A stretch of 64,000 nt of DNA from Streptomyces sp. NBC_00557. Lineage in GTDB: Bacteria; Actinomycetota; Actinomycetes; Streptomycetales; Streptomycetaceae. Every line of letters begins with the position of its first letter. The first letter of the stretch is position 1. A model generated the notes under the pieces. That model was not told where the DNA came from, searched no databases, and was given only the letters and a program-made list of their open reading frames with translations. Position numbers and translations under genes: made by a program. Location: contig NZ_CP107796.1 of NCBI RefSeq assembly GCF_036345995.1, forward strand, positions 3,286,001-3,350,000, read 5' to 3'. Of this stretch, positions 17,894 to 25,936 are shown one piece after another.

Positions 17894-17904
17894 CGAAATA
17901 TTCG
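17894..17904. promoter_or_regulatory. Second CGAA-N3-TTCG operator, upstream of the LacI gene
   Basis: CGAAATATTCG, with the same arms and spacing as the element at 16691-16701, lies 82 bases before the LacI-gene start, fitting autoregulation. It also lies upstream of the divergent membrane-protein gene. Confidence 0.5.
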
Positions 17905-18038
17905 GTGGATTTCTGCGGCTTCCGCGGCACTCAGCGAAGAAACGGCAAAAAGCAACCCCGGTGCGGCGCGCGCTCAGGCCGCGTCCCGGTGGCCCCTGGG
18001 AGGGTCGTGCCCCTGCCGTCCCCCACACAGGAGCACCC

Positions 18039-18917
18039 TTGACGACGTTCTCGACGACGAAGCCCGTGATGAAGAAACTGCCCGAGGTCACGGTCGCGTT
18101 CTGGGTCATGAAGATCGCGGCGACCACTCTGGGCGAGACGGCCGGCGACCTGTTCTCCCAGACGCTCGAGCTCGGTTACTTCCTGACCACCGTGGCCCTG
18201 TTCCTGGTGTTCGTGGTGACCCTGGTGGTCCAGTTGCGTTCCGCGCGCTACAACCCGTTCTTCTACTGGACCGTGATCCTGTCGACCTCGATGGCCGGCA
18301 CCACCATGTCCGACTTCATGAACCGGGACGCCGGCGCCGAGTACCTTTCGAACGGCGCGACGAGGCTGGGCTGGGGCCCGCAGGGGCTGGGCCTCGGCTA
18401 TCCGGAGGGCGCCGCGATCCTGGTCTCGATCCTGCTGCTGATCTTCCTCGGCTGGAAGCTGAGCGGGATGACCTTCCAGATCACCGAGATCGTCACCTTC
18501 CGGGGCGAGGCCCTGTTCTGGTCGGCGATCCTGGTCTCCAACACCCTCGGCACCTCGATGGGCGACTTCCTGTCCGACAGCTCGGGCCTCGGCTACCTGG
18601 GCGGCGCGTCGCTGGTGACCGGCGTCCTGCTCGTCCTGGTCGCCCTGATGAAGGTGCCGGCGGTGCCGAACGTCCTGCTGTTCTGGATCGCGTTCGTGCT
18701 GACCCGCCCGTTCGGCGCCACGGCAGGCGACCTGCTGACCAAGCCGGCCGCCAAGGGCGGCCTGGATCTGGGTACGGCCGGTTCCTCGGCGGTGCTGCTC
18801 ACGGTGCTGTTCGGCCTGATGGGGTACGCGCACCTGAAGGAACGGCGGGCGACCGCCCCGGAGTTCGCCGGGCCCGAGGCGGGGGCGGTCCGGGCGCAGG
18901 AGGAGGCGCGCCGGTGA
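18039..18917 (+). CDS. Four-repeat integral membrane protein (COG4705 family)
   Basis: A roughly 292-residue membrane protein with about eight predicted transmembrane helices, arranged as four related units. Each unit carries a Gly/Thr-Met/Ala-Gly-Asp/Ser signature: TTLGETAGDLFSQTLELGY, STSMAGTTMSDFMNRDAGAEY, SNTLGTSMGDFLSDSSGLGY and TRPFGATAGDLLTKPAAKGG. The family has no established function; the repeated acidic, Ser/Thr-rich loops in the membrane suggest cation or metal handling (inference only). The TTG at 18039 is preferred because AGGAG stands 5 bases before it; an in-frame ATG at 18069 is the alternative. It is divergent from the LacI gene and is followed by a strong terminator. Confidence 0.8.
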   Translation: MTTFSTTKPVMKKLPEVTVAFWVMKIAATTLGETAGDLFSQTLELGYFLTTVALFLVFVVTLVVQLRSARYNPFFYWTVILSTSMAGTTMSDFMNRDAGAEYLSNGATRLGWGPQGLGLGYPEGAAILVSILLLIFLGWKLSGMTFQITEIVTFRGEALFWSAILVSNTLGTSMGDFLSDSSGLGYLGGASLVTGVLLVLVALMKVPAVPNVLLFWIAFVLTRPFGATAGDLLTKPAAKGGLDLGTAGSSAVLLTVLFGLMGYAHLKERRATAPEFAGPEAGAVRAQEEARR

Positions 18918-18975
18918 CGCGACGACAGCGACATGACGCCGGTGACATCACGGCCGTGACGTGACGACGGTGACG

Positions 18976-19015
18976 CGAAAACCCCGCCCCGGAAGATCCC
19001 GGGACGGGGTTTTCG
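18976..19015. terminator. Bidirectional terminator between the membrane gene and tRNA-Gly
   Basis: CGAAAACCCCG and CGGGGTTTTCG, with inner pairing of CCCGG and CCGGG, form a long hairpin with A- and T-runs built into the stem. It ends both the plus-strand membrane gene and the minus-strand tRNA transcript, whose CCA end is only 3 bases away. Confidence 0.85.
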
Positions 19016-19017
19016 TG

Positions 19018-19090
19018 TGGAGCGCCGGGCAGGCCTTGCACCTGCATCTCCCCGCAGGAAGCGGGGCGTCTTTCCTTGGACCACCAACGC
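19018..19090 (-). tRNA. Atypical tRNA-Gly (anticodon UCC)
   Basis: A 73-base cloverleaf with encoded CCA. Acceptor GCGTTGG pairs with CCGGCGC over 7 bp, including two G-U pairs at positions 4 and 5; the discriminator is U73, as in bacterial tRNA-Gly. The D-stem GUCC/AGAC has a 13-22 mismatch and a 6-base loop AAGGAA that still holds G18-G19. The anticodon arm CCCCG-CUUCCUG-CGGGG is perfect and places UCC at 34-36, with unusual U37. Variable loop AGAU; T-stem GCAGG/CCUGC is perfect, but the T-loop UGCAAGG has G55 in place of the near-universal U. A promoter lies just upstream and a terminator just downstream. The odd loops suggest a specialised or weakly translating tRNA; a decaying copy is the alternative. 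Confidence 0.8.
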
Positions 19091-19145
19091 ACTGCGTCCG
19101 ATTCCGTTTCCCGAGGTCCGGGTTCCGGCCGTTCGCTGTGTGATG

Positions 19146-19175
19146 ATCATAGCCCAGTCGGGCCGCAGACCTCAA
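19146..19175 (-). promoter_or_regulatory. Promoter of the tRNA-Gly gene
   Basis: On the minus strand TTGAGG (19175-19170) and TATGAT (19151-19146) are 18 bases apart, a good vegetative promoter. The start would fall about 50 bases before the mature tRNA 5' end, leaving a short leader for RNase P. Confidence 0.75.
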
Positions 19176-19184
19176 CCTCGGACG

Positions 19185-19448
19185 TCAGCCCTCGCCGTCG
19201 GCCACCGCCTCGAACCGCCACCTGTGCACCGGCCGGGTCACCAAGTCCGGGGCGGGTTCGGGCAGTTCGGGGATCCCGGCGTCGTACGGCGCGTCCCACC
19301 ACGTGATGACCAGCACCCGGTCCTGCGGGGCGCGGAAGGTCTCGCGGCGCAACGGCTCGGGGTTCAGGGGCTGTTCGCGCACCCAGGCGAGCAGTTCGGC
19401 GCCCCGGCCCTCGGCGGCCCGGGCCTCCCACATCAGCGCGACGGTCAC
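19185..19448 (-). CDS. Small ABM-like protein coupled to tsaD
   Basis: An 87-residue protein ([53 protein letters not shown]) whose strand-helix pattern looks like an antibiotic-biosynthesis-monooxygenase/dimeric ferredoxin fold. The GTG start overlaps the tsaD stop (GTGA), and AAGGAG stands about 11 bases before it, so translation is coupled to tsaD. No catalytic residue can be assigned. It ends just before the tRNA-Gly promoter; the close neighbourhood with tRNA-modification genes may or may not be meaningful. Confidence 0.75.
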   Translation of the reverse strand: MTVALMWEARAAEGRGAELLAWVREQPLNPEPLRRETFRAPQDRVLVITWWDAPYDAGIPELPEPAPDLVTRPVHRWRFEAVADGEG

Positions 19449-20533
19449 GAGTACAGGTTCTCCTTGCCGGCTTCGTGCAGATGGTCGTGGTCGGCGGGCA
19501 CGTGCGGGTCGGTGACCGGCAGGGAGGAGTCGGCCGACAGGTCCCAGCCGGAGGCGGCCCGGTTCCGGGCGACCATCTCGGCGCCGAGCGCGGCCACCAT
19601 CGCGCCGTTGTCCGTGCACAGCTTGGGGCGCGGGACGCGCAGCCGGATGCCGGCCTTCTCGCAGCGCTCCTCGGCGAGCGCGCGCAGCCGGGAGTTGGCG
19701 GCGACGCCGCCGCCGATCATCAGGTGCTCCACGCCCTCGTCCTTGCAGGCGCGCACCGCCTTGCGGGTCAGCACGTCGACCACGGCCTCCTGGAAGGAGG
19801 CGGCCACGTCCCGGACCGGCACCTCCTCGCCGGCCGCGCGCCTGGCCTCGATCCAGCGGGCCACGGCCGTCTTCAGACCGGAGAAGGAGAAGTCGTAGGC
19901 GGGGTCGCGGGGGCCGGTCAGGCCGCGCGGGAAGGCGATCGCCTCCGGGTCGCCCTCGCGCGCGTACCGGTCGATGACCGGCCCGCCCGGAAAGCCCAGG
20001 TTCAGCACGCGGGCGATCTTGTCGAAGGCCTCGCCGGCCGCGTCGTCGATGGTCGAGCCCATCGGCCGTACGTCGGAGGTGATGTCCTCGGACAGCAGCA
20101 GGGAGGAGTGGCCGCCGGAGACCAGCAGGGCCATCGTCGGCTCCGGCAGCGGGCCGTGCTCCAGCTGGTCGACGCAGATGTGCGAGGCCAGGTGGTTGAC
20201 GCCGTACAGGGGCTTGCCCAGGGCGTAGGCGTACGCCTTGGCCGCCGAGACGCCGACGAGCAGGGCGCCCGCGAGGCCGGGGCCCGCGGTGACCGCGATG
20301 CCGTCGAGGTCCCTCGCCGAGACGCCGGCCTCCTGCAGCGCGCGGTCGATGGTGGGGACCATCGCCTCCAGGTGCGCGCGGGAGGCCACCTCCGGGACGA
20401 CACCGCCGAAGCGGGCGTGCTCGTCGACGCTGGAGGCGACGGCGTCCGCCAGCAGGGTGGTGCCGCGGACGATGCCGACGCCGGTCTCGTCGCAGGAGGT
20501 CTCGATGCCGAGGACGAGCGGTTCGTCAGCCAT
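19445..20533 (-). CDS. tsaD: tRNA threonylcarbamoyladenosine transferase TsaD
   Basis: A 362-residue Kae1/TsaD protein. It starts [16 protein letters not shown], has the metal-binding His pair in NHLASH (H114, H118), the ATP-site [13 protein letters not shown] and the later [19 protein letters not shown]. With TsaB and TsaE it transfers the threonylcarbamoyl group from TC-AMP to A37 of tRNAs reading ANN codons. Its ATG overlaps the last 8 bases of rimI, and its own stop overlaps the next small gene, making tsaB-rimI-tsaD one coupled unit. Confidence 0.97.
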   Translation of the reverse strand: MADEPLVLGIETSCDETGVGIVRGTTLLADAVASSVDEHARFGGVVPEVASRAHLEAMVPTIDRALQEAGVSARDLDGIAVTAGPGLAGALLVGVSAAKAYAYALGKPLYGVNHLASHICVDQLEHGPLPEPTMALLVSGGHSSLLLSEDITSDVRPMGSTIDDAAGEAFDKIARVLNLGFPGGPVIDRYAREGDPEAIAFPRGLTGPRDPAYDFSFSGLKTAVARWIEARRAAGEEVPVRDVAASFQEAVVDVLTRKAVRACKDEGVEHLMIGGGVAANSRLRALAEERCEKAGIRLRVPRPKLCTDNGAMVAALGAEMVARNRAASGWDLSADSSLPVTDPHVPADHDHLHEAGKENLYS

Positions 20534-21020
20534 TGATCTCGGTTCCTTGTACAGATGAGGCGGGGTCGGTCAGGCGCATGACCAGGGCGTCCACATTGCC
20601 CGGCTGGTAGTAGCCGCGCCGGAAGCCGATCGGTTCGAAGCCGAAGCGCTCGTACAGCTTCTGGGCGCGGACGTTGTCCACCCGGCACTCGAGCATCACC
20701 TCGTGGCACTCGAACGCGGTCGCCGCGCGCAGCAGCTCGGCCAGCAGCCGGGCGCCGAGTCCGGTGCCCTGGTGGTCGCGGGCCACGGCGATGGTCTGGA
20801 CGTCGCCCTGCTCGCCGGCGGCGACCAGCCCGGCGTAGCCGACGATCCGGCCGCCGGTCTCGGCCACGACATAGCGCCGGGTCGCCTCGGCGCCCCGGGC
20901 GTGGGCCAGCTCGGACCAGAACATGCCCCGGGACCAGGCGTCCTCGGGGAACAGGTCCTTCTCCAGCTCGAGGACCGGGTCGATGTCCCACCAGCGCATC
21001 TCGCGCAGTCGTACGGTCAC
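20526..21020 (-). CDS. rimI: N-acetyltransferase RimI (ribosomal protein S18 type)
   Basis: A 164-residue GNAT acetyltransferase: the acetyl-CoA loop is in [15 protein letters not shown] (Q/R-x-x-G-x-G/A), preceded by VQTIAV, with the C-terminal [25 protein letters not shown] typical of RimI. The family acetylates the N-terminal Ala of S18 and in actinobacteria other N-termini. The GTG start at 21020 overlaps the tsaB stop (GTGA). Placement between tsaB and tsaD is the standard actinobacterial order. Confidence 0.93.
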   Translation of the reverse strand: MTVRLREMRWWDIDPVLELEKDLFPEDAWSRGMFWSELAHARGAEATRRYVVAETGGRIVGYAGLVAAGEQGDVQTIAVARDHQGTGLGARLLAELLRAATAFECHEVMLECRVDNVRAQKLYERFGFEPIGFRRGYYQPGNVDALVMRLTDPASSVQGTEING

Positions 21021-21673
21021 TTCGGGGTGACCACCTTGTAGTTCTTGGGGACCTGGGCGTCCGGCCGGCGCAGGTACAGCGGCCGGGGTGCGGGCAGCTC
21101 CTCGCCGGCGGCCAGCCTCTCGGCGGCGAGCGAGGCGAGGGCGGCGGCGGAGACGTGCTCGGGCTCGTGCGCGCTCGGGAACGTGTCCGGGTAGAGCAGC
21201 GCGCCCGCGCCGACCGCGGGCAGGCCCGCGACCCGCTCGGCGATGTCCGCGGGCCGGTCCACGGCCGGGCCGGTCAGCCGGGTCCGGGAGTCGGCGTACG
21301 TCGCCCAGTAGACCTCCTTGCGCCGGGCGTCGGTGGCCACCACGAAGGGGCCCTTCTCGATGTCGGCGGCGTAGGCCAGGCCGTCCAGCGTGCACAGGCC
21401 GTGCACGGGCACGCCGAGCGCCAGGCCGAAGGTGTCGGCGGTCATCAGGCCGACGCGCAGCCCGGTGTAGGGGCCGGGGCCGATGCCGACGACGATGCCG
21501 GTGACGGCGTCCAGCCGGAGCCCGGCCTCGGCGAGCACGCGGTCCACGGCCGGCAGCAGCAGCTCTCCGTGCCGGCGCGCGTCCACCTGGCTCGACGAGG
21601 CGACGACGTCCGTGCCGTCGTGCAGCGCGACGGTGACGGCGGGTGTTGCGGTATCCAGAGCGAGCAAGAGCAC
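21017..21673 (-). CDS. tsaB: tRNA threonylcarbamoyladenosine biosynthesis protein TsaB
   Basis: A 218-residue ASKHA-fold protein: N-terminal LLLALDTATPAVTVALHDG, then GIVVGIGPGPYTGLRVGLMTADTFGLALGVPVHG, the signature that holds the TsaD partner interface. It has no catalysis of its own but scaffolds TsaD and TsaE in t6A synthesis. GTG start at 21673. Promoter-proximal gene of the tsaB-rimI-tsaD unit. Confidence 0.95.
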   Translation of the reverse strand: MLLLALDTATPAVTVALHDGTDVVASSSQVDARRHGELLLPAVDRVLAEAGLRLDAVTGIVVGIGPGPYTGLRVGLMTADTFGLALGVPVHGLCTLDGLAYAADIEKGPFVVATDARRKEVYWATYADSRTRLTGPAVDRPADIAERVAGLPAVGAGALLYPDTFPSAHEPEHVSAAALASLAAERLAAGEELPAPRPLYLRRPDAQVPKNYKVVTPK

Positions 21674-21797
21674 GCGAACAGCCTACGGCGCTCGCGCCCC
21701 GGGCATCGCCGTCCCGGTCGTTCGGTCACCGACTGCTACGGTCGGCACGAAGTACGACATATCGCACGCGCAGAGCGCAGGGCAGAGGTGGGCGCAC

Positions 21798-22343
21798 GTG
21801 GCAGGGACCAGCTCCGGGATCGTGGCCGCCCTCACCGCTGCGGCCCTGGGAGCGGTCGGTTTCCTCGCCTACCAGGCCCAGACGCATGTGCCGCCGGGCC
21901 TGGGCAGGCCCGGACCCGGCGCGTCCGCCTCGGCGAGCGCCGCCGCCCGGGAGCGGCACGGCCCTGGTGCGGCGCCGGGCGGGACCGGTACGGGTGACCG
22001 GGTGGTGTACTCGCTGGACGACGACCGGGTCTGGCTGGTCCGGCGCGGGGATCTGGTGCAGCGCAGCTTCCGGGTCACCCCCGGCACGGTCGATCCGCCG
22101 CCGGGCGTGTACTGGGTCACGTCCCGCTCCAGCGCGGTCATCGGCACGGACGGGGTGCCGGTCGAGCATGTCGTGCGGTTCACCAGCGTGGGCGGAGTGG
22201 TGATCGGGTTCAGCGCGGCGACCGCTTCGCGCAGGGCGGCCGGCTCCGCCGTGCGGACCGGGGGCATCCGGGAGACGCGGGCGGACGGGGACGCGATGTG
22301 GGCCTTCGCGACGGCCGGGATGAGAGTGGTGGTGATCCGCTAG
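21798..22343 (+). CDS. Membrane-anchored protein with degenerate L,D-transpeptidase (YkuD)-like domain
   Basis: A 181-residue protein with a signal anchor at about 7-27, a Gly/Ala/Ser-rich spacer (31-66) and a domain at 68-181. The domain follows the YkuD strand order: RVWLVRRGDLVQRSFRVTPG, PPPGVYWVTSRSS, then GGIRETRADGDAMWAF and AGMRVVV at the end, which aligns with the (H/S)GC(I/V)R...DA..L......G..V.V core of L,D-transpeptidases. The catalytic Cys position appears to be Gly156 and the His-Gly part is lost, so it would be a pseudoenzyme. GTG at 21798 has GAGGTG upstream. It faces away from tsaB. The assignment rests on pattern reading alone. Confidence 0.7.
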   Translation: MAGTSSGIVAALTAAALGAVGFLAYQAQTHVPPGLGRPGPGASASASAAARERHGPGAAPGGTGTGDRVVYSLDDDRVWLVRRGDLVQRSFRVTPGTVDPPPGVYWVTSRSSAVIGTDGVPVEHVVRFTSVGGVVIGFSAATASRRAAGSAVRTGGIRETRADGDAMWAFATAGMRVVVIR

Positions 22344-22431
22344 GCCCGGTACGGCGAGAGTGCGTGCATGGCGTCGCGGGCCTGCGGGGTCCCCCGGCCG
22401 AAGGCTGGGGGAGGGAGTTTGACGACAGGGC

Positions 22432-22614
22432 CTAGGCGGCACGGGGGTGCGGTGCGGGGTCGTCGTCCGGTCGCGGGTTCGTCGCGTCGGCCGGGGACGC
22501 GTCGTCGGTGCGCGCCTCGTCCGGATGCCGCGGCGGCCGGGACACCGCGTCCGCCGCCGCGCACGCCGCCAGCAGGTCGCGCATCGACACCTCAGGGGTA
22601 CGGGGCTCGGGCAT
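22432..22614 (-). CDS. Small acidic/Pro-rich protein of unknown function
   Basis: A 60-residue protein starting MPEPRTPEVSMRDLLAACAAADAVSRPP (given in part), then a disordered Asp/Pro/Ala-rich tail. GGAGG lies 5 bases before the ATG, which is the main reason for calling it. The short helical SMRDLLAACAAADAVS segment followed by a variable tail is seen in small Streptomyces proteins near tsaE. No domain is recognisable. Confidence 0.65.
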   Translation of the reverse strand: MPEPRTPEVSMRDLLAACAAADAVSRPPRHPDEARTDDASPADATNPRPDDDPAPHPRAA

Positions 22615-22738
22615 GGACGCCTCCTGAGGTGCGGAGCCGGGCGCGATCAGGTACACCTCACCACTGGCCGCCACCATGTGACCACGCCCGCCGCGTGCCG
22701 CGCAACACCTTGCCGACGCCTTGTCGGAATCCCGGCGC

Positions 22739-23251
22739 TCAGGCCGTGAGCGCCTCCAGGCCCGCGTCCGCCCAGCGCTCCCCCACACCCGTGAGGGTGA
22801 CGTGCCGTACCTCGTCCGCAGTGGCTCCGACCGCGCGGTGGATGACGACCTGGAGCCGGTCCTCGGTCAGCTCCTCGACCTTGCCCTCGCCCCACTCCAC
22901 CACGATCACCGAGTCGGGCAGGCTGACGTCGAGGTCCAGGTCCTCCATCTCCTCCAGGCCGCCGCCGAGCCGGTAGGCGTCCACGTGGACCAGGGGCGGC
23001 CCGTCGCCGAGGGAGGGGTGCACCCGGGCGATCACGAAGGTCGGCGAGGTGACCGCGCCGCGCACGCCGAGCCCCTCGCCGAGCCCGCGGGTCAGCGTGG
23101 TCTTGCCCGCGCCGAGCTCACCGCTGAGCATCACCAGGTCGCCCGCGCGCAGCAGCTTGGCCAGCCTGCGGCCCAGCTCCCGCATCTGCTCGGGCGAAGT
23201 GATCGTCAGCCGGGTCTCAGCGGGGTTCTGCGGTGCTGCTGGTGCTTCCAT
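22739..23251 (-). CDS. tsaE: tRNA threonylcarbamoyladenosine biosynthesis ATPase TsaE
   Basis: A 170-residue P-loop protein: Walker A SGELGAGKTT (about 43-52), the TSPTFVIARVH switch, VHVDAYRL (Walker B-like) and VIVVEWGEGKV near the end. TsaE drives the TsaBD complex through its t6A cycle by ATP hydrolysis. The ATG at 23251 lies inside the end of the alpha/beta-hydrolase gene (35-base overlap), so both are read from one message. Confidence 0.94.
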   Translation of the reverse strand: MEAPAAPQNPAETRLTITSPEQMRELGRRLAKLLRAGDLVMLSGELGAGKTTLTRGLGEGLGVRGAVTSPTFVIARVHPSLGDGPPLVHVDAYRLGGGLEEMEDLDLDVSLPDSVIVVEWGEGKVEELTEDRLQVVIHRAVGATADEVRHVTLTGVGERWADAGLEALTA

Positions 23252-24512
23252 AGCCCACAACCGTAGCCCCTGCGGGCACCGCACCCGCGCGGGTGAGCAG
23301 GTCGGCGAGGCGGTCGGTGACCACTTCCGGGTGCTCCAGCATCACCAGGTGCCCGGCGTCCGGGACGAGGACCAGCTCCGCGTCCGGGAGCAGGTCGGCT
23401 ATCGCCTCGCTGTGTTCGCTGGGCGTGACCAGGTCCTGCACGCCGGCCAGCACCAGCACCGGTATGTCCCGGAAGCAGGCGAGCGCCTCGGTCTTGTCGT
23501 GGTCGGTGAAGGCCGGGTAGAACTCGGCGACCACGTCGATCGGCGTGGACTCGATCATCCGCTCCGCGAACCGCTCGACGGCCGGGTCGACGTCCCGCCC
23601 GGCGAAGGAGTAGCGCTTGATGACCCCGGCGAACAGGTCGGCGGTGGCCCGGCGCCCCTTCTCCACCAGCTCCGCCTGCTGCCCGAGCGCCTTCAGCACC
23701 CCGGGCAGGATCCGGCGCACCGCGTTGACTCCGGCCAGCGGCAGCCCGAAGTTGACCTCGCCGAGCCGCCCGGAGGAGGTGCCGACGAAGGCCGTGGCGA
23801 CGACCCGGTCCCGGATCAGCTCGGGGTACTGGTCGGCCAGCGCCATGATGGTCATGCCGCCCATCGAGTGGCCGACCAGCACGATCGGCCCCTCGGGCAC
23901 GGCGGCGTCGAGGACGGCCTTCAGATCGCGGCCGAGCTGGTCGATGCTGACCGGCACCCGGTCCCGGATCTGCGCCACGCCCCGCCCGGAGCGGCCGTGG
24001 CTGCGCTGGTCCCAGTGCACCGTGCGGACGACGCCGCGCAGGGCCGCGCGCTGGAAGTGCCAGGAGTCCTGGCTGAGGCAGTAGCCGTGGCAGAAGACGA
24101 CGGTCACGGGCGCCGGGGCCTTGCGGCCGAAGAGGCGGCGCCGGCGGGGGGAGACGTTCGGCCCCTGATCGGGACCGGCGTCGTCGACCTCGTAGTACAG
24201 CTCGGTGCCGTCGTCGGCGGTCGCATGGCCGGGGGTGCCGCGCAGGGTGCCGTAGGGACCCGCGGAGTCCAGCGCCAGCCGGGCCTTCCTGCGCATGCCG
24301 CGGCCCACCGTCATCCGCTCCAGGGCGACACCGGCCGCGGCGCCCGCGGCGAGCACGCCTATCGCGGTGCCGGCGAGACCGGTCGCCCTGCGCCAGCTCC
24401 CGGCCGCCCCCGCGGCGGAGGCGGCGGCCGCCGAGGCGACGACTTCGGCCACGGCCTCGGCGCTGCTCTCGCTCACGTACCGCTCCTCTTCGACGTACTC
24501 CAGTTCGGTCAT
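23217..24512 (-). CDS. Membrane-associated alpha/beta hydrolase
   Basis: A 431-residue protein. An Ala/Gly-rich hydrophobic stretch at about 25-60 may anchor it. The hydrolase fold follows: oxyanion region VVFCHGYCLSQDSW, VHWDQRSHGRSGRG, nucleophile elbow GHSMGG (Ser), a cap region with RYSFAGRDVDPAVERF, acid site VLVLAGVQDLVTPSEHSEAI and catalytic His in VPDAGHLVMLEHPE. The complete Ser-Asp-His triad indicates an esterase, lipase or peptidase; the substrate is unknown. It sits between alr and tsaE, an arrangement usual in actinobacteria. Confidence 0.92.
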   Translation of the reverse strand: MTELEYVEEERYVSESSAEAVAEVVASAAAASAAGAAGSWRRATGLAGTAIGVLAAGAAAGVALERMTVGRGMRRKARLALDSAGPYGTLRGTPGHATADDGTELYYEVDDAGPDQGPNVSPRRRRLFGRKAPAPVTVVFCHGYCLSQDSWHFQRAALRGVVRTVHWDQRSHGRSGRGVAQIRDRVPVSIDQLGRDLKAVLDAAVPEGPIVLVGHSMGGMTIMALADQYPELIRDRVVATAFVGTSSGRLGEVNFGLPLAGVNAVRRILPGVLKALGQQAELVEKGRRATADLFAGVIKRYSFAGRDVDPAVERFAERMIESTPIDVVAEFYPAFTDHDKTEALACFRDIPVLVLAGVQDLVTPSEHSEAIADLLPDAELVLVPDAGHLVMLEHPEVVTDRLADLLTRAGAVPAGATVVGYGSTSSTAEPR

Positions 24513-24611
24513 CGGTGCGACCGATGGTGCCGCTGACGCCGCCGCAACAGGTATGACCGGTGTTACACGTGATACGACTCGCGCTCGGCGAACGGTTGCC
24601 CGAGTACTCGG

Positions 24612-25781
24612 TTACCCGAGTTCTTGCCCGTTCACATAGACGCGGGGAACCCGCGTGCCGATCCGTGTGACGATTTCGTAGGCGATCGTGCCGCAGGCCT
24701 GCGCCCAGTCCTCGGCGGTGGGTTCACCGCGGTCGCCGGGCCCGAACAGCACGGCCTCGCTGCCCACCGGGGGCTCGTCGCCGCCGAGGTCCACCACGAA
24801 CTGGTCCATGGCCACCCGCCCGGCGACCGTGCGCCACTTGCCGGCGACCAGCACCGGGCCGGTGCCGGAGGCGTGCCGGGGGATGCCGTCCGCGTAGCCG
24901 ACGGGGACCAGGCCGAGGGTGGTCTCGCCGGGCGTGACGTAGTGGTGGCCGTAGCTGATGCCGTGTCCGCCGGGGACGTGCTTGACCAGGGCCAGCGAGG
25001 CGGACAGCGTCATCACCGGGCGCAGTCCGAAGTCGGCCGGAGTGCCCAGCTGAGGGCTGGGCGAGATGCCGTACGTCGCGATGCCGGTGCGCACCAGGTC
25101 GAAGTGGCTCTCGGGCAGGGTGAGCGCGGCCGGCGAGTTGGCGATGTGCCGCACCTCGGGGCGCACGCCCTGCTCCTCGGCGTACGCCAGCATCCGGCGG
25201 AAGACGTCGAGCTGGGCGGCGACGGAGGGATGCCCCGGCTCGTCGGCGCAGGCGAAGTGCGACCACAGCCCGGTGACCTTCACCAGCCCCTCGGCCTCGG
25301 CGCGCAGGGACTCGGCGACCAGCTCCTCCCAGTCCGCCCCCGGCTGGCAGCCGTTGCGGCCCAGCCCGGTGTCGGCCTTGAGCTGCACACGCGCGGTACG
25401 ACCGGCCGCGCGGGCCGCCTCGACGGCCTCCCGCAGCGCCCACATCCCGCTGACCGACACGTCGACGCCGGCCTCGATCGCCTGCCGCCAGGGGCCGCCC
25501 GGCACCCACAGCCAGCACAGGATGCGGCCCTGCAGCCCTGCCGCGCGCAGTGCGAGGGCCTCCTCGGGCGTGGCCGTGCCGAGCCAGGTCGCGCCCGCCT
25601 CGAGGGCCGCGCGGGCGCACGGCACGGCGCCGTGGCCGTAGCCGTCGGACTTGACGACGGCCATCAGGGCCGCACCGGGCGTCCGGGCGCGCAGGGCGCG
25701 CACATTGGCCCGCAGCGCGCCCAGGTCGATCTCGGCGCGGGCACGCAACGGGGCGGTCGGCACAGTCGCAGTCTCACTCAT
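24612..25781 (-). CDS. alr: Alanine racemase
   Basis: A 389-residue PLP enzyme: the PLP Lys is K44 in AVVKSDGYGHG, the other catalytic base is the Tyr in HGISYGHHYV, and GLVPVGYADGIPR and VAGRVAMDQFVVDLG complete the fold. It makes D-alanine for peptidoglycan. The ATG at 25781 is used; longer frames upstream are Arg-rich and unsupported. It is followed by the hydrolase-tsaE pair and preceded by the NAD(P)HX repair gene in the same direction. Confidence 0.96.
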   Translation of the reverse strand: MSETATVPTAPLRARAEIDLGALRANVRALRARTPGAALMAVVKSDGYGHGAVPCARAALEAGATWLGTATPEEALALRAAGLQGRILCWLWVPGGPWRQAIEAGVDVSVSGMWALREAVEAARAAGRTARVQLKADTGLGRNGCQPGADWEELVAESLRAEAEGLVKVTGLWSHFACADEPGHPSVAAQLDVFRRMLAYAEEQGVRPEVRHIANSPAALTLPESHFDLVRTGIATYGISPSPQLGTPADFGLRPVMTLSASLALVKHVPGGHGISYGHHYVTPGETTLGLVPVGYADGIPRHASGTGPVLVAGKWRTVAGRVAMDQFVVDLGGDEPPVGSEAVLFGPGDRGEPTAEDWAQACGTIAYEIVTRIGTRVPRVYVNGQELG

Positions 25782-25936
25782 CGCGCCCCAGTGTCTCATC
25801 AGGGCCGTGCGGGCTCCGGCCGCAGACCCGGACACCGGCCGTGCGACGCCGTGCCGGCCCTCACGGGCGCGGAGACGGCGCCCAGGGGGGACACCGCTGT
25901 GCCCTCTTCCGGCGCTGTTGCCCCGTTCGGCCCGGG

